64,000 bases of DNA from Bradyrhizobium sp. 138 (lineage in GTDB: Bacteria > Pseudomonadota > Alphaproteobacteria > Rhizobiales > Xanthobacteraceae): positions 1 through 64,000 of the forward strand of contig NZ_JADPKT010000074.1 in the NCBI RefSeq assembly GCF_023074075.1. Reading direction: 5' to 3'. Below, piece by piece: positions 1 through 7,427 of this stretch. The translations under genes and the position numbers were made by a program. Every line of letters starts with the position of its first letter. Position 1 is the stretch's first letter. Under the pieces are notes generated by a model. The model was not told where the DNA came from, did not search any database, and was given only the letters and a program-made list of their open reading frames with translations.

Positions 1-290
1 GAGCCCAACCGGGCGGACTGCATCACCAATTCGCGGGGCGAGGGAGGCCAGAAGGAAAGTTCGGCTCCCGGGAGAGCACGGCATAAGCCGTCCGACCATC
101 GCGCAGGGAAGGCCGAGTGATCGGCACCACCTGTATGCTGCTGTGCGGTTCTTCCTGCGTGCGCATTTTCGCGCAGCGGACCGCGGGTGCGAGGTCAGCA
201 CCCGGCCTTCCCTGCGCCCTCTTGGCTCAAGAGGGTGGAGCGACCAAGCAAAGCTCGGGTGATTCAAGCCGCGAGGCTGCGAAGGCGTGT
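1..290. repeat. Structured intergenic element, left part outside the window
   Basis: This stretch has no convincing ORF but strong symmetry. A perfect 15-base inverted repeat pairs 101-115 (gcgcagggaaggccg) with 203-217. Inside it gggtgc (185-190) pairs with gcaccc (198-203). A short hairpin, ccctctt/aagaggg, spans 217-235. I recall near-identical sequence recurring in Bradyrhizobium genomes, but that is memory and was not checked here. It could be a dispersed repeat or a structured RNA. The window starts inside it, so its full extent is unknown. Confidence 0.5.
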
Positions 291-325
291 CTGTGAGTCA
301 AACTGCGTGTCACAAGCTCAGGCAT

Positions 326-428
326 CGTAGGGTGGGCAAAGGCGCTCTTGCGCCGTGCCCACGATCTCTCTCCACATTTGCGTTTGGTGGGCACGGCGCG
401 CGAAGAGCGCGCCTTTGCCCACCCTACG
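326..428. repeat. REP-like palindromic repeat, GTAGGGTGGGC family, copy 1
   Basis: The element starts cgtagggtgggcaaaggcgc and ends with the reverse complement gcgcctttgcccaccctacg, so it folds into one long imperfect hairpin. Four more copies lie at 25035, 31461, 32021 and 48061. It sits downstream of the cytochrome c gene. Confidence 0.85.
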
Positions 429-538
429 GCACTGCACTTGGGGATGTGCACGGGAGCATTGCAGCGCAAAACAAAAAGCTGCAGCTTCGGTTCCGACTCG
501 ATCAGAAACCGAAGCCGCAGCGGCGGCTTGATGCGCGC

Positions 539-934
539 TTACTGCTTGGTCTTCCCGTCCTTGTCGTACTGGGAGATGAAGGCCCAGAGATTGTTGATCT
601 CGGTCTCGTTCTTGATGCCGGCGAACGCCATCTTGGTGCCGGGGATCTTGGCCTTGGGGTCCTTGATGTATTCCTTGAATACAGCCTCGTCCCAGGTGAT
701 GCCGGAATTCTTGTTCGCGTCCGAGTAGCTATAGCCCTCAACCGTGCCCGACTTGCGGCCGTTGAGGCCGTTGAGCACGGGACCGACCTTGTTCTTGGCG
801 CCTTCGCCGATCGCGTGGCAGGCCAGGCATTTGTTGAACGATGTCTTGCCGGCTGCGACATCCTGCGCCATCGCGGCGGGTGCGGTGGCAATCAGTGTGA
901 GGATCGTCAGTGCGCCAAAAGTCAGTTTTGTCAT
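539..934 (-). CDS. Soluble class I cytochrome c (c2/c550 type)
   Basis: A 131-residue periplasmic electron carrier. Residues 1-23 form a signal peptide ending AMA. The haem attachment motif CLACH is at residues 36-40, and the GTKMAF motif supplies the probable axial methionine, Met102. Length and motifs fit cytochrome c2/c550, which shuttles electrons between the bc1 complex and terminal oxidases or other partners. I chose the ATG at 934 because it begins the signal peptide directly; the open frame runs further upstream but without a sensible leader. It is transcribed divergently from glcD. It resembles CycA-type c550 of bradyrhizobia, but several paralogues exist, so no symbol is given. Confidence 0.9.
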   Translation of the reverse strand: MTKLTFGALTILTLIATAPAAMAQDVAAGKTSFNKCLACHAIGEGAKNKVGPVLNGLNGRKSGTVEGYSYSDANKNSGITWDEAVFKEYIKDPKAKIPGTKMAFAGIKNETEINNLWAFISQYDKDGKTKQ

Positions 935-1195
935 CGGGTGCTCTTCGTCTCTTCCCTGGTGGGTCTGGTCAGTCTCTTGCCTGGTCGCAATCGCCCGACC
1001 TGCCGGTTTTGGCAGGCCTGCTCGGCTTGGACAAGCCACCAAACCATGACAGGTTTCATGGTTTCCTACTTGTCCCAGAGCGAACTCGCTTGAGATCGTC
1101 GATCCGACTTTCGGATAGCCTACCCAAACAGGCGCGGACGTGATTGATTTGCCGAGACAAAATCGATCGTGCGGCGTGAGCCGGAAGGATAAATC
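935..1195. promoter_or_regulatory. Divergent promoter region between cytochrome c and glcD with two hairpins
   Basis: This 261-base gap must carry both promoters. Two clear inverted repeats lie in it: cctgcc/ggcagg at 999-1016, and a perfect 9-base palindrome aaaccatga-N6-tcatggttt at 1041-1064. The second is the better operator candidate. I cannot name the regulator. Confidence 0.4.
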
Positions 1196-2689
1196 ATGGC
1201 CATTATGATGCCTGCGAGCGACCAGGCCGTGCTCGCGCGGCGCGCGGAAATCGTTGCTGCGTTGCGTGCAATCGTGCCCGGCGAGGGCGTGATCGATACG
1301 CCTGCCGAGATGCGGGCCTATGAATCCGATGGCCTGACCGCCTATCGGCAGCCGCCAATGGTCGTGGTGCTGCCCGATACGACCGAGCAGGTCTCGCTCA
1401 TCCTGAAATATTGTGCCGGGCAAGGCATCAAGGTGGTGCCGCGCGGCTCCGGCACATCGCTGTCGGGCGGGGCACTGCCGCTCGAAGACGGCGTGCTGCT
1501 CGGGCTCGGCAAGTTCAAGCGCATCCGCGAGATCGATTTCGACAATCGCGTCGTCGTCACCGAGCCCGGCGTCACCAATCTCGCCATCAGCCAGGCGGTC
1601 GCCCATGCCGGCTTCTACTATGCGCCCGATCCGTCCTCCCAGATCGCCTGCTCGATCGGCGGCAATGTCGCGGAAAATTCCGGCGGCGTGCACTGCCTCA
1701 AATACGGCATGACCACCAACAACGTGCTCGGTTGCGAGATCGTGCTGATGAGCGGCGAAATCCTGCGCATCGGCGGCAAGTCCGCCGAGAACGCAGGCTA
1801 TGACCTCATGGGCGTCATCACCGGTTCAGAAGGCCTGCTTGGCGTCATCACCGAGGTCACGGTCCGCATCCTGCAAAAGCCGGAGACGGCGCGTGCGCTG
1901 ATGGTCGGATTCGCGCAAGTCGAGGCCGCCGGCGAATGCGTGGCGCGCATCATCGGAGCCGGCATCATTCCCGGCGGCATGGAGATGATGGACAAGCCGG
2001 CGATCCACGCCGCGGAGGCCTTCGTCCACGCCGGCTATCCGCTCGATGTGGAGGCGCTGCTCATCATCGAACTCGACGGTCCCAAGATCGAGGTCGACGA
2101 GCTGATCACGCGCGTCGAGGCCATCGCCAATGGCTGCGGCTCGACCACGTGCCAGATCTCGACCTCGGAGGCCGAGCGCAATCTGTTCTGGGCCGGCCGC
2201 AAGGCGGCGTTTCCGGCGGTGGGGCGCATCTCCCCGGACTATCTCTGCATGGACGGCACCATTCCCCGCGGCGCGCTGCCGAAGGCGCTGGCGCGCATCC
2301 GTGAGCTCGGCGAAAAATACCAGCTCGGCTGCGCCAACGTGTTCCACGCCGGCGACGGCAATCTGCACCCCTTGATCCTCTACGATGCCAACAAGCCCGG
2401 CGAGATCGAGCGCGCCGAGGCCTTCGGCGCCGACATCCTGCGCGCCTGCGTCGAGTTCGGCGGCGTGCTCACCGGCGAGCACGGCGTCGGCATCGAGAAG
2501 CGCGACCTCATGCCTGATATGTTCAGCGAGATCGACCTCAACCAGCAGCAGCGGCTCAAATGCGCCTTCGACGCGCAGGGCCTGCTCAATCCCGGAAAGG
2601 TATTTCCGACCCTGCACCGCTGCGCCGAGCTCGGCCGCATGCACGTTCATGCGGGCAAGCTCGCGTTCCTGGACATCCCGCGGTTCTAG
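1196..2689 (+). CDS. glcD: Glycolate oxidase FAD-binding subunit GlcD
   Basis: A 497-residue FAD-linked oxidase subunit that, with GlcE and GlcF, oxidises glycolate to glyoxylate. The N-terminal FAD_binding_4 domain carries PRGSGTSLSGGA at residues 82-93. The C-terminal FAD-oxidase domain carries HAGDGNLHP at 384-392 and GEHGVG further on, as in GlcD and D-lactate dehydrogenases. The next two genes are the other two subunits, which supports the glycolate assignment. The ATG at 1196 is preceded by ggaagg at suitable spacing. Expected location is the cytoplasmic face of the membrane. Confidence 0.95.
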   Translation: MAIMMPASDQAVLARRAEIVAALRAIVPGEGVIDTPAEMRAYESDGLTAYRQPPMVVVLPDTTEQVSLILKYCAGQGIKVVPRGSGTSLSGGALPLEDGVLLGLGKFKRIREIDFDNRVVVTEPGVTNLAISQAVAHAGFYYAPDPSSQIACSIGGNVAENSGGVHCLKYGMTTNNVLGCEIVLMSGEILRIGGKSAENAGYDLMGVITGSEGLLGVITEVTVRILQKPETARALMVGFAQVEAAGECVARIIGAGIIPGGMEMMDKPAIHAAEAFVHAGYPLDVEALLIIELDGPKIEVDELITRVEAIANGCGSTTCQISTSEAERNLFWAGRKAAFPAVGRISPDYLCMDGTIPRGALPKALARIRELGEKYQLGCANVFHAGDGNLHPLILYDANKPGEIERAEAFGADILRACVEFGGVLTGEHGVGIEKRDLMPDMFSEIDLNQQQRLKCAFDAQGLLNPGKVFPTLHRCAELGRMHVHAGKLAFLDIPRF

Positions 2690-2761
2690 CGTCGGTCGCT
2701 GTGCCTTCACTGCGATGCGCCAAATTTGCTTTCCGTTGTAAACTTCGATACCGGCTCAGTC

Positions 2762-4000
2762 GTGGATACGCTTAAGGTCAGAGACGCTAAAGACGTCGAA
2801 GAGGTGGTGCGCGCGGCGATTGCCAATGAGCAGCCGATCGAGATCATCGGTCATGGCAGTAAGCGCGGCATCGGCCATGCCATGGCCACCAATGCCGTGC
2901 TCGACCTCTCCGCACTCAATGCCGTCACCTCCTACGAGCCGAACGAGCTGATCATCACGCTGCAGGCCGGTGCGCCGCTTAACGACGTGCTGTCGCTGAT
3001 CGATGCCAAGAACCAGCAATTCGCCTTCGAGCCGATGGACACAGCGCCGCTGCTCGGCACGCCCGCGCTCGGCACCATCGGCGGCATGGTCGCGGCCGGG
3101 CTCACCGGTCCGCGCCGGATCAGGGCGGGCGGCGCACGCGACCATCTGCTCGGGGCGCATGCCGTCTCCGGTTTCGGCGACAGCTTCAAGACCGGCGGCA
3201 AGGTGGTGAAGAACGTCACCGGCTACGACCTCTGCAAGCTGCTCGCGGGGTCCTGGGGTACGCTGTCTGTCATGACCGAGGTCACGCTGAAGGTGATGCC
3301 CAAGCCGGAGGCCGAGCGGACGCTGCTGCTGCGCGGGCTCGATGACGCCGTCGCCAACAAGGCCATGACCGCGGCGCTCGGCTCGCCCTTCGACGTCTCC
3401 GGTGCGGCGCATCTGCCGAAATCGGCGTTCCGGGCCAGGATCGAGGGGCTTGGCGATCTCGGAGGGGAGGGCGAGGCGCTGACCGTGCTGAGGCTCGAGG
3501 GCATCACGGCTTCCGCCGCCCACCGCGCCGGATCGTTGCGCGACTTGCTGGCGCCGTTCGGAACCACAACGCTGGCCGAGGACGTGGCGTCCGCGGCGCT
3601 GTGGGCCACGATCCGCGACGTGCTCCCGTTCGCGGCCGGCGGCGCGCTGGGCGCCTGGCCGGTCTGGCGCATCGTCTGCCCGCCGGCCTCGGGCGCCACG
3701 CTCGGCGCGCAATTGGCGCGCGAGACCGGGGGCGATGTGATCTACGATTGGGGTGGCGGCCTGATCTGGGCGGCACTACCGCCGAGACCGGACGCGCATG
3801 CCCCGGCCGTGCGCGCGCGTGCGAACGCGGCCGGAGGGCATGCCACGCTGATCCGGGCCGCCGAGGATGTCAGGCGGGATGTCGACGTCTTCCACCCGCA
3901 AGCACCGGGTATAGTTGCACTGAGCGAGCGGGTGCGCGCCGGTTTCGATCCAAAGAGCATTCTCAACCGGGGACGCTTGAGGCGGGGCGCTGGGCCATGA
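2762..4000 (+). CDS. glcE: Glycolate oxidase subunit GlcE
   Basis: A second FAD-binding subunit of glycolate oxidase, about 412 residues. It has the short FAD_binding_4 fold of GlcE, with GHGSKRG near the N-terminus, TPALGTIGG, and KTGGKVVKNVTGYDLCKL in the middle. I start it at the GTG at 2762, which gives the usual MDTLKxRDAKDV opening. The open frame allows a TTG at 2726 adding 12 residues. The 72-base gap after glcD has no terminator. The stop overlaps the start of glcF (ATGA), indicating translational coupling. Confidence 0.9.
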   Translation: MDTLKVRDAKDVEEVVRAAIANEQPIEIIGHGSKRGIGHAMATNAVLDLSALNAVTSYEPNELIITLQAGAPLNDVLSLIDAKNQQFAFEPMDTAPLLGTPALGTIGGMVAAGLTGPRRIRAGGARDHLLGAHAVSGFGDSFKTGGKVVKNVTGYDLCKLLAGSWGTLSVMTEVTLKVMPKPEAERTLLLRGLDDAVANKAMTAALGSPFDVSGAAHLPKSAFRARIEGLGDLGGEGEALTVLRLEGITASAAHRAGSLRDLLAPFGTTTLAEDVASAALWATIRDVLPFAAGGALGAWPVWRIVCPPASGATLGAQLARETGGDVIYDWGGGLIWAALPPRPDAHAPAVRARANAAGGHATLIRAAEDVRRDVDVFHPQAPGIVALSERVRAGFDPKSILNRGRLRRGAGP

Positions 4001-5319
4001 AGACCGAATTCTCACTGGCGCAGCTCGCCGATCCCGATATCGCGGAAGCCGACAAGATCCTGCGCGCCTGCGTCCATTGCGGCTTCTGCACCGCAACCTG
4101 TCCGACCTATGTGCTGCTCGGCGACGAGCTCGATAGCCCGCGCGGCCGCATCTATCTGATCAAGGAGATGCTGGAGAAAGACCAGGCACCGACGGCCGAG
4201 GTGGTCAAGCATATCGACCGCTGCCTGTCGTGCCTGGCCTGCATGACGACCTGCCCCTCCGGGGTGAACTACATGCATCTCGTCGACCAGGCCCGGGTCA
4301 GGATCGAGCAGCGCTATCAGCGGCCGCTCACTGAGCGCCTGCTGCGCCAGGTGCTGGCCTTCGTGCTGCCGGACCCGCGGCGTTTTCGCGTGAGCATGTG
4401 GCTGGCCGGGTTGGCCCGCCCGCTTGCCGTGTTCCTGCCGACGCCTCGTCCCTCGGCCACGCCGGGCCTGATCCAGCGCCTCAAGGCGATGCTGGCGCTG
4501 GCCCCACACCGGCTGCCATCGCCGGGCCCCGCCGGCGGCAGCGTGTTCGCGGCGCTGGGCAAGAAGCGCGGCCGGGTCGCGCTGCTGCAAGGCTGCGCGC
4601 AGCAAGTGCTGGCGCCGCGCATCAACCAGGCTGCCATCAGTCTTCTCACCCGCCACGGCATCGAGGTTGTCCTGGTCCGGGACGAGCAGTGCTGCGGCGC
4701 CCTGACCCATCACCTCGGCAACGACCAGGATGCATTGGCGCGGGCCCGGGCCAATATCGCGGCGTGGGGTGCGGAAGCGGCCGGCGAGGGGCTCGACGCC
4801 ATCCTGGTGACCGCGTCCGGCTGCGGCACAGTGATCAAGGATTATGGCTATCTCCTGCGCGAGGATGCTGCGTTCGCCGCCGACGCGGCGAAGGTGTCGG
4901 CGCTCGCCAAGGACATCACCGAATATGTCGCCGGCCTCGGACTCGAACCGACCGCGCGGCAGGACAACATCGTCGTTGCCTATCACTCAGCATGTTCGTT
5001 GCAGCATGGGCAGAAAATCACGGGCCTTCCGAAAGAATTGCTTTCCAAGAATGGATTCGTGGTGAAAGATGTACCGGAGAGCCATTTGTGTTGCGGTTCG
5101 GCGGGGACCTACAACATTCTCCAGCCCGAGCTTGCGAGCCGATTGCGCGATCGCAAGGTCGCCAACATCGCGAGCGTCAAGCCGGACATGATTGCCGCGG
5201 GCAATATCGGCTGCATGGTGCAGATTGCCAGTGGCACGTCAGTTCCGGTCGTACACACGATTGAGCTTCTCGATTGGGCTACGGGCGGGTCGCGGCCGGC
5301 ATTGAATACGCAAGGTTGA
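3997..5319 (+). CDS. glcF: Glycolate oxidase iron-sulfur subunit GlcF
   Basis: A 440-residue iron-sulfur subunit that carries electrons from the flavin subunits. Two ferredoxin-type motifs, CVHCGFCTATCP and CLSCLACMTTCP, lie in the first 90 residues and should hold two 4Fe-4S clusters. Two CCG-type cysteine-rich domains follow, seen as QCCGAL and LCCGSAG. It overlaps glcE by four bases and closes the glcDEF operon. Confidence 0.95.
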   Translation: MKTEFSLAQLADPDIAEADKILRACVHCGFCTATCPTYVLLGDELDSPRGRIYLIKEMLEKDQAPTAEVVKHIDRCLSCLACMTTCPSGVNYMHLVDQARVRIEQRYQRPLTERLLRQVLAFVLPDPRRFRVSMWLAGLARPLAVFLPTPRPSATPGLIQRLKAMLALAPHRLPSPGPAGGSVFAALGKKRGRVALLQGCAQQVLAPRINQAAISLLTRHGIEVVLVRDEQCCGALTHHLGNDQDALARARANIAAWGAEAAGEGLDAILVTASGCGTVIKDYGYLLREDAAFAADAAKVSALAKDITEYVAGLGLEPTARQDNIVVAYHSACSLQHGQKITGLPKELLSKNGFVVKDVPESHLCCGSAGTYNILQPELASRLRDRKVANIASVKPDMIAAGNIGCMVQIASGTSVPVVHTIELLDWATGGSRPALNTQG

Positions 5320-5403
5320 GCTTTCAAAGGCTGAGCTTTCGTCCGGAGGTGACGGCTGAAGTCGCCCGATCGACCATTGTTTGGCGGCAACAGGAGGACC
5401 ACG

Positions 5404-5778
5404 ATGGCGAAAGCGAAAAAGAAGAAAAGCAAGAAGGCCAAAAAGGCGAAGAAGGCTGTAGCGGCGAAGAAATCCGCCAAGAAGGCAGCCAAGAAGTCCG
5501 CGAAGAAGTCTGCGAAAAAATCGGCCAAGAAGTCTGCCAAGAAGGCTTCGAAAAAGGCCGCCCCGAAAAAGGCCGCCAAGAAGGCTGTGAAGGCCACGGC
5601 CAAGAAGGCTGCACCGAAGAAGGCCGCGAAGAAAGCGGCACCGAAGAAGGCGAAGGCAGCTCCCGCGCCGAAGCCGTCAGCGCCGGCGGCAACTCCGGCT
5701 CCCGAGCCGGCGGCCGAGACAAGTTGGGCGATGCCTTCGTCTTCTGCGGAAGCGGCACCGGCCGAGGGGCAAAGCTAG
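5404..5778 (+). CDS. Lysine/alanine-rich histone H1-like protein
   Basis: A 124-residue, extremely basic, low-complexity protein. Residues 1-85 are repeats of the type KKSAKK and KKAAPKKAAKK; the last 40 residues are an Ala/Pro-rich acidic tail ending AEGQS. This resembles the histone H1-like or AlgP-type tails found in several proteobacteria, which bind DNA without sequence specificity. A strong site, caggagg, precedes the ATG. A good terminator follows, so it is a single-gene unit. DNA binding is inferred from composition only. The repeats make its length prone to change between strains. Confidence 0.75.
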   Translation: MAKAKKKKSKKAKKAKKAVAAKKSAKKAAKKSAKKSAKKSAKKSAKKASKKAAPKKAAKKAVKATAKKAAPKKAAKKAAPKKAKAAPAPKPSAPAATPAPEPAAETSWAMPSSSAEAAPAEGQS

Positions 5779-5809
5779 GTCCTGTCCAGCGACTGCGCTC
5801 GACAACAGG

Positions 5810-5840
5810 AAGGCCGCTGCGGTGACGCTGCGGCCTTTTT
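5810..5840 (+). terminator. Terminator of the histone-like gene
   Basis: The hairpin aaggccgc/gcggcctt is followed directly by a T run, 30 bases after the stop codon at 5778. Confidence 0.8.
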
Positions 5841-6168
5841 GCATCGCCACAAGGACCGCCGGAAGCCGTCCCTTTCCCGCGCCAGTCTGATTCGTAACCC
5901 GGCTGCCACGCGCCCCGCCTTCCCGTGCTTGCACGGTCCCCTCCGTGCACTTTGGAATGCAAATAATGTGATCGAGAAGACACACAGGCTGACAACCTTT
6001 CGTGGAATCGTCAAAACGCCTAAAAAGTCGGCAGATGCCCGCGCTTTTTGCTTCACGGTTCGCGCCCCCCACTCCAGATTGTCGCAGTAACGCAATTTTG
6101 CACGCAGGTCGTTCGCCCCGGGGGGCTTCCGGGATCCGACTGGGTAAGAACTGGTGATGGGGATCGAA
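5841..6168. promoter_or_regulatory. Intergenic leader region of the TIGR02001 gene
   Basis: About 330 bases without a credible gene. The middle part (5950-6060) is relatively A/T rich and probably contains the promoter of the outer-membrane protein gene at 6169. No operator palindrome was recognised. Confidence 0.35.
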
Positions 6169-7182
6169 ATGAAAAAAGTGGCTTTGTTGGCAACGGCGCT
6201 GGCAATGGTGACGACGGGTTCGGCTTTCGCGGCAGACATGCGGGTCAAAGCGCTGAAGGCCCCGCCGCCGCCGGCCTTCGATCCCTGGGATATCGCCTTC
6301 GGCGCGGGCATCATGAGCGACTACATCTTCCGCGGTATCACGCAGTCGAACCACAAGCCGTCGGTCACGGCCTATTTCGAGCCGCGCTATAACGTCAACA
6401 AGGACCTCCAGCTCTACGTCGGTACGTCCGCCTCGAGCATCTCGTTCCCGAACCGCGCGGCGGCCGAGGTCGACATCTACGGCGGTATCCGCCCGACCTT
6501 CGGCATGTTCGCCTTCGACTTCGGTGTCTGGGGTTACCTCTATCCGGGTGGAAGCTGCTTCGGTTCGCAGGGCACCCTCGCGCAGGGCAATTGCGGTGGC
6601 GACATCGACTACTCGCAGGGCGCCATCGGCCTTCCCATCAACGGCAACTTCGCCAAGAAGGACGCGAGCTTCTTCGAAGCCTATGCCAAGCTGAACATCG
6701 CCATCAACGACCAGTGGACGGTCGGCTTCAACGAGTACTATTCGCCGAACTTCCTGAACCTCGGCGCCTGGGGCAACTACGCCTCGATCACTGCCAAGTG
6801 GACCGCGCCGAGCACGACCTTCGGTGCCAGCGGCGTCGGCATGTATGTGTCGGGTGAGTTCGGCCGCCAGTGGCTCGGCACCTCCGACATCTTCTACGGC
6901 ATCGCAGGCGATCCGGTGTACGCGAACGGCATCAAGGAGCCGAGCTACAACACCTGGAACGTCGGCGTCGGCTTCACCTACAAGGTGTTCACGCTCGATC
7001 TGCGCTACTACGACACCGACCTGAAGAAGGGCGATTGCAACGCTTTCACCAGCGACCACACCGCGAAGTTCGACGGCAGCTTCACCGCCATCAACCCCGG
7101 CGGCTTCGGCTCCAACTGGTGCAGCGCGGCCGGCGTCGCCAAGCTCTCGTTCGACCTGACGGCGATGAGCAACCTGAAGTAA
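6169..7182 (+). CDS. TIGR02001 family outer-membrane protein
   Basis: A 337-residue secreted protein. Residues 1-22 are a signal peptide (MKKVALLATALAMVTTGSAFA). The mature part opens with a proline run and then the hallmark GAGIMSDYIFRGITQS, followed by repeated amphipathic strands (DLQLYVGTSAS, AEVDIYGGIRP, FTLDLRYYDTD), ending SFDLTAMSNLK. This fits the Gcw_chp/TIGR02001 family of presumed outer-membrane beta-barrels, whose cargo is unknown. I chose the ATG at 6169 because it begins the signal peptide; in-frame GTG (6154) and ATG (6157) lie just upstream. It is a lone gene with its own terminator. Confidence 0.8.
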   Translation: MKKVALLATALAMVTTGSAFAADMRVKALKAPPPPAFDPWDIAFGAGIMSDYIFRGITQSNHKPSVTAYFEPRYNVNKDLQLYVGTSASSISFPNRAAAEVDIYGGIRPTFGMFAFDFGVWGYLYPGGSCFGSQGTLAQGNCGGDIDYSQGAIGLPINGNFAKKDASFFEAYAKLNIAINDQWTVGFNEYYSPNFLNLGAWGNYASITAKWTAPSTTFGASGVGMYVSGEFGRQWLGTSDIFYGIAGDPVYANGIKEPSYNTWNVGVGFTYKVFTLDLRYYDTDLKKGDCNAFTSDHTAKFDGSFTAINPGGFGSNWCSAAGVAKLSFDLTAMSNLK

Positions 7183-7220
7183 GTTTCTCCCCGAGACGAC
7201 TTCACCAAGTCATTTGGCGA

Positions 7221-7248
7221 GGGCGGCAGAGTGATCTGCCGCCCTTTT
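7221..7248 (+). terminator. Terminator after the TIGR02001 gene
   Basis: A perfect 9-base stem gggcggcag/ctgccgccc is followed by tttt, 38 bases past the stop. Confidence 0.85.
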
Positions 7249-7267
7249 ACCTTTGGGCTTACATGCC

Positions 7268-7346
7268 GTCATTGCGAGCGTAGCGAAGCAATCCAGAAGT
7301 GCATCTCTGGAGGCAGTCTGGATTGCAAGAGCTCCTTGCAATGACG
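7268..7346. repeat. Dispersed palindromic repeat, TCATTGCGAG family, copy 1
   Basis: It starts gtcattgcgagcgtagcgaagc and ends cttgcaatgac, with the central parts ccagaa/ctggat also complementary. Related copies lie at 14556-14670 and, truncated, at 33887-33905. Confidence 0.75.
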
Positions 7347-7427
7347 ACGCGCGAAGGGAGCGGGCAACCGTTCCAGGGACGGCAAGGACGCCGCCACATG
7401 GCTTTTCATGCGGTAGTGGGTTGCGTC

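Noticed and set aside
2726..2761. Upstream TTG start for glcE
   Set aside because: It adds 12 residues lacking conservation; the GTG at 2762 gives the normal MDTLK opening. Kept as an alternative only.
5470..5660. Regular short direct repeats resembling a CRISPR array
   Set aside because: They are in-frame codon repeats of the lysine-rich protein, with no unique spacers.
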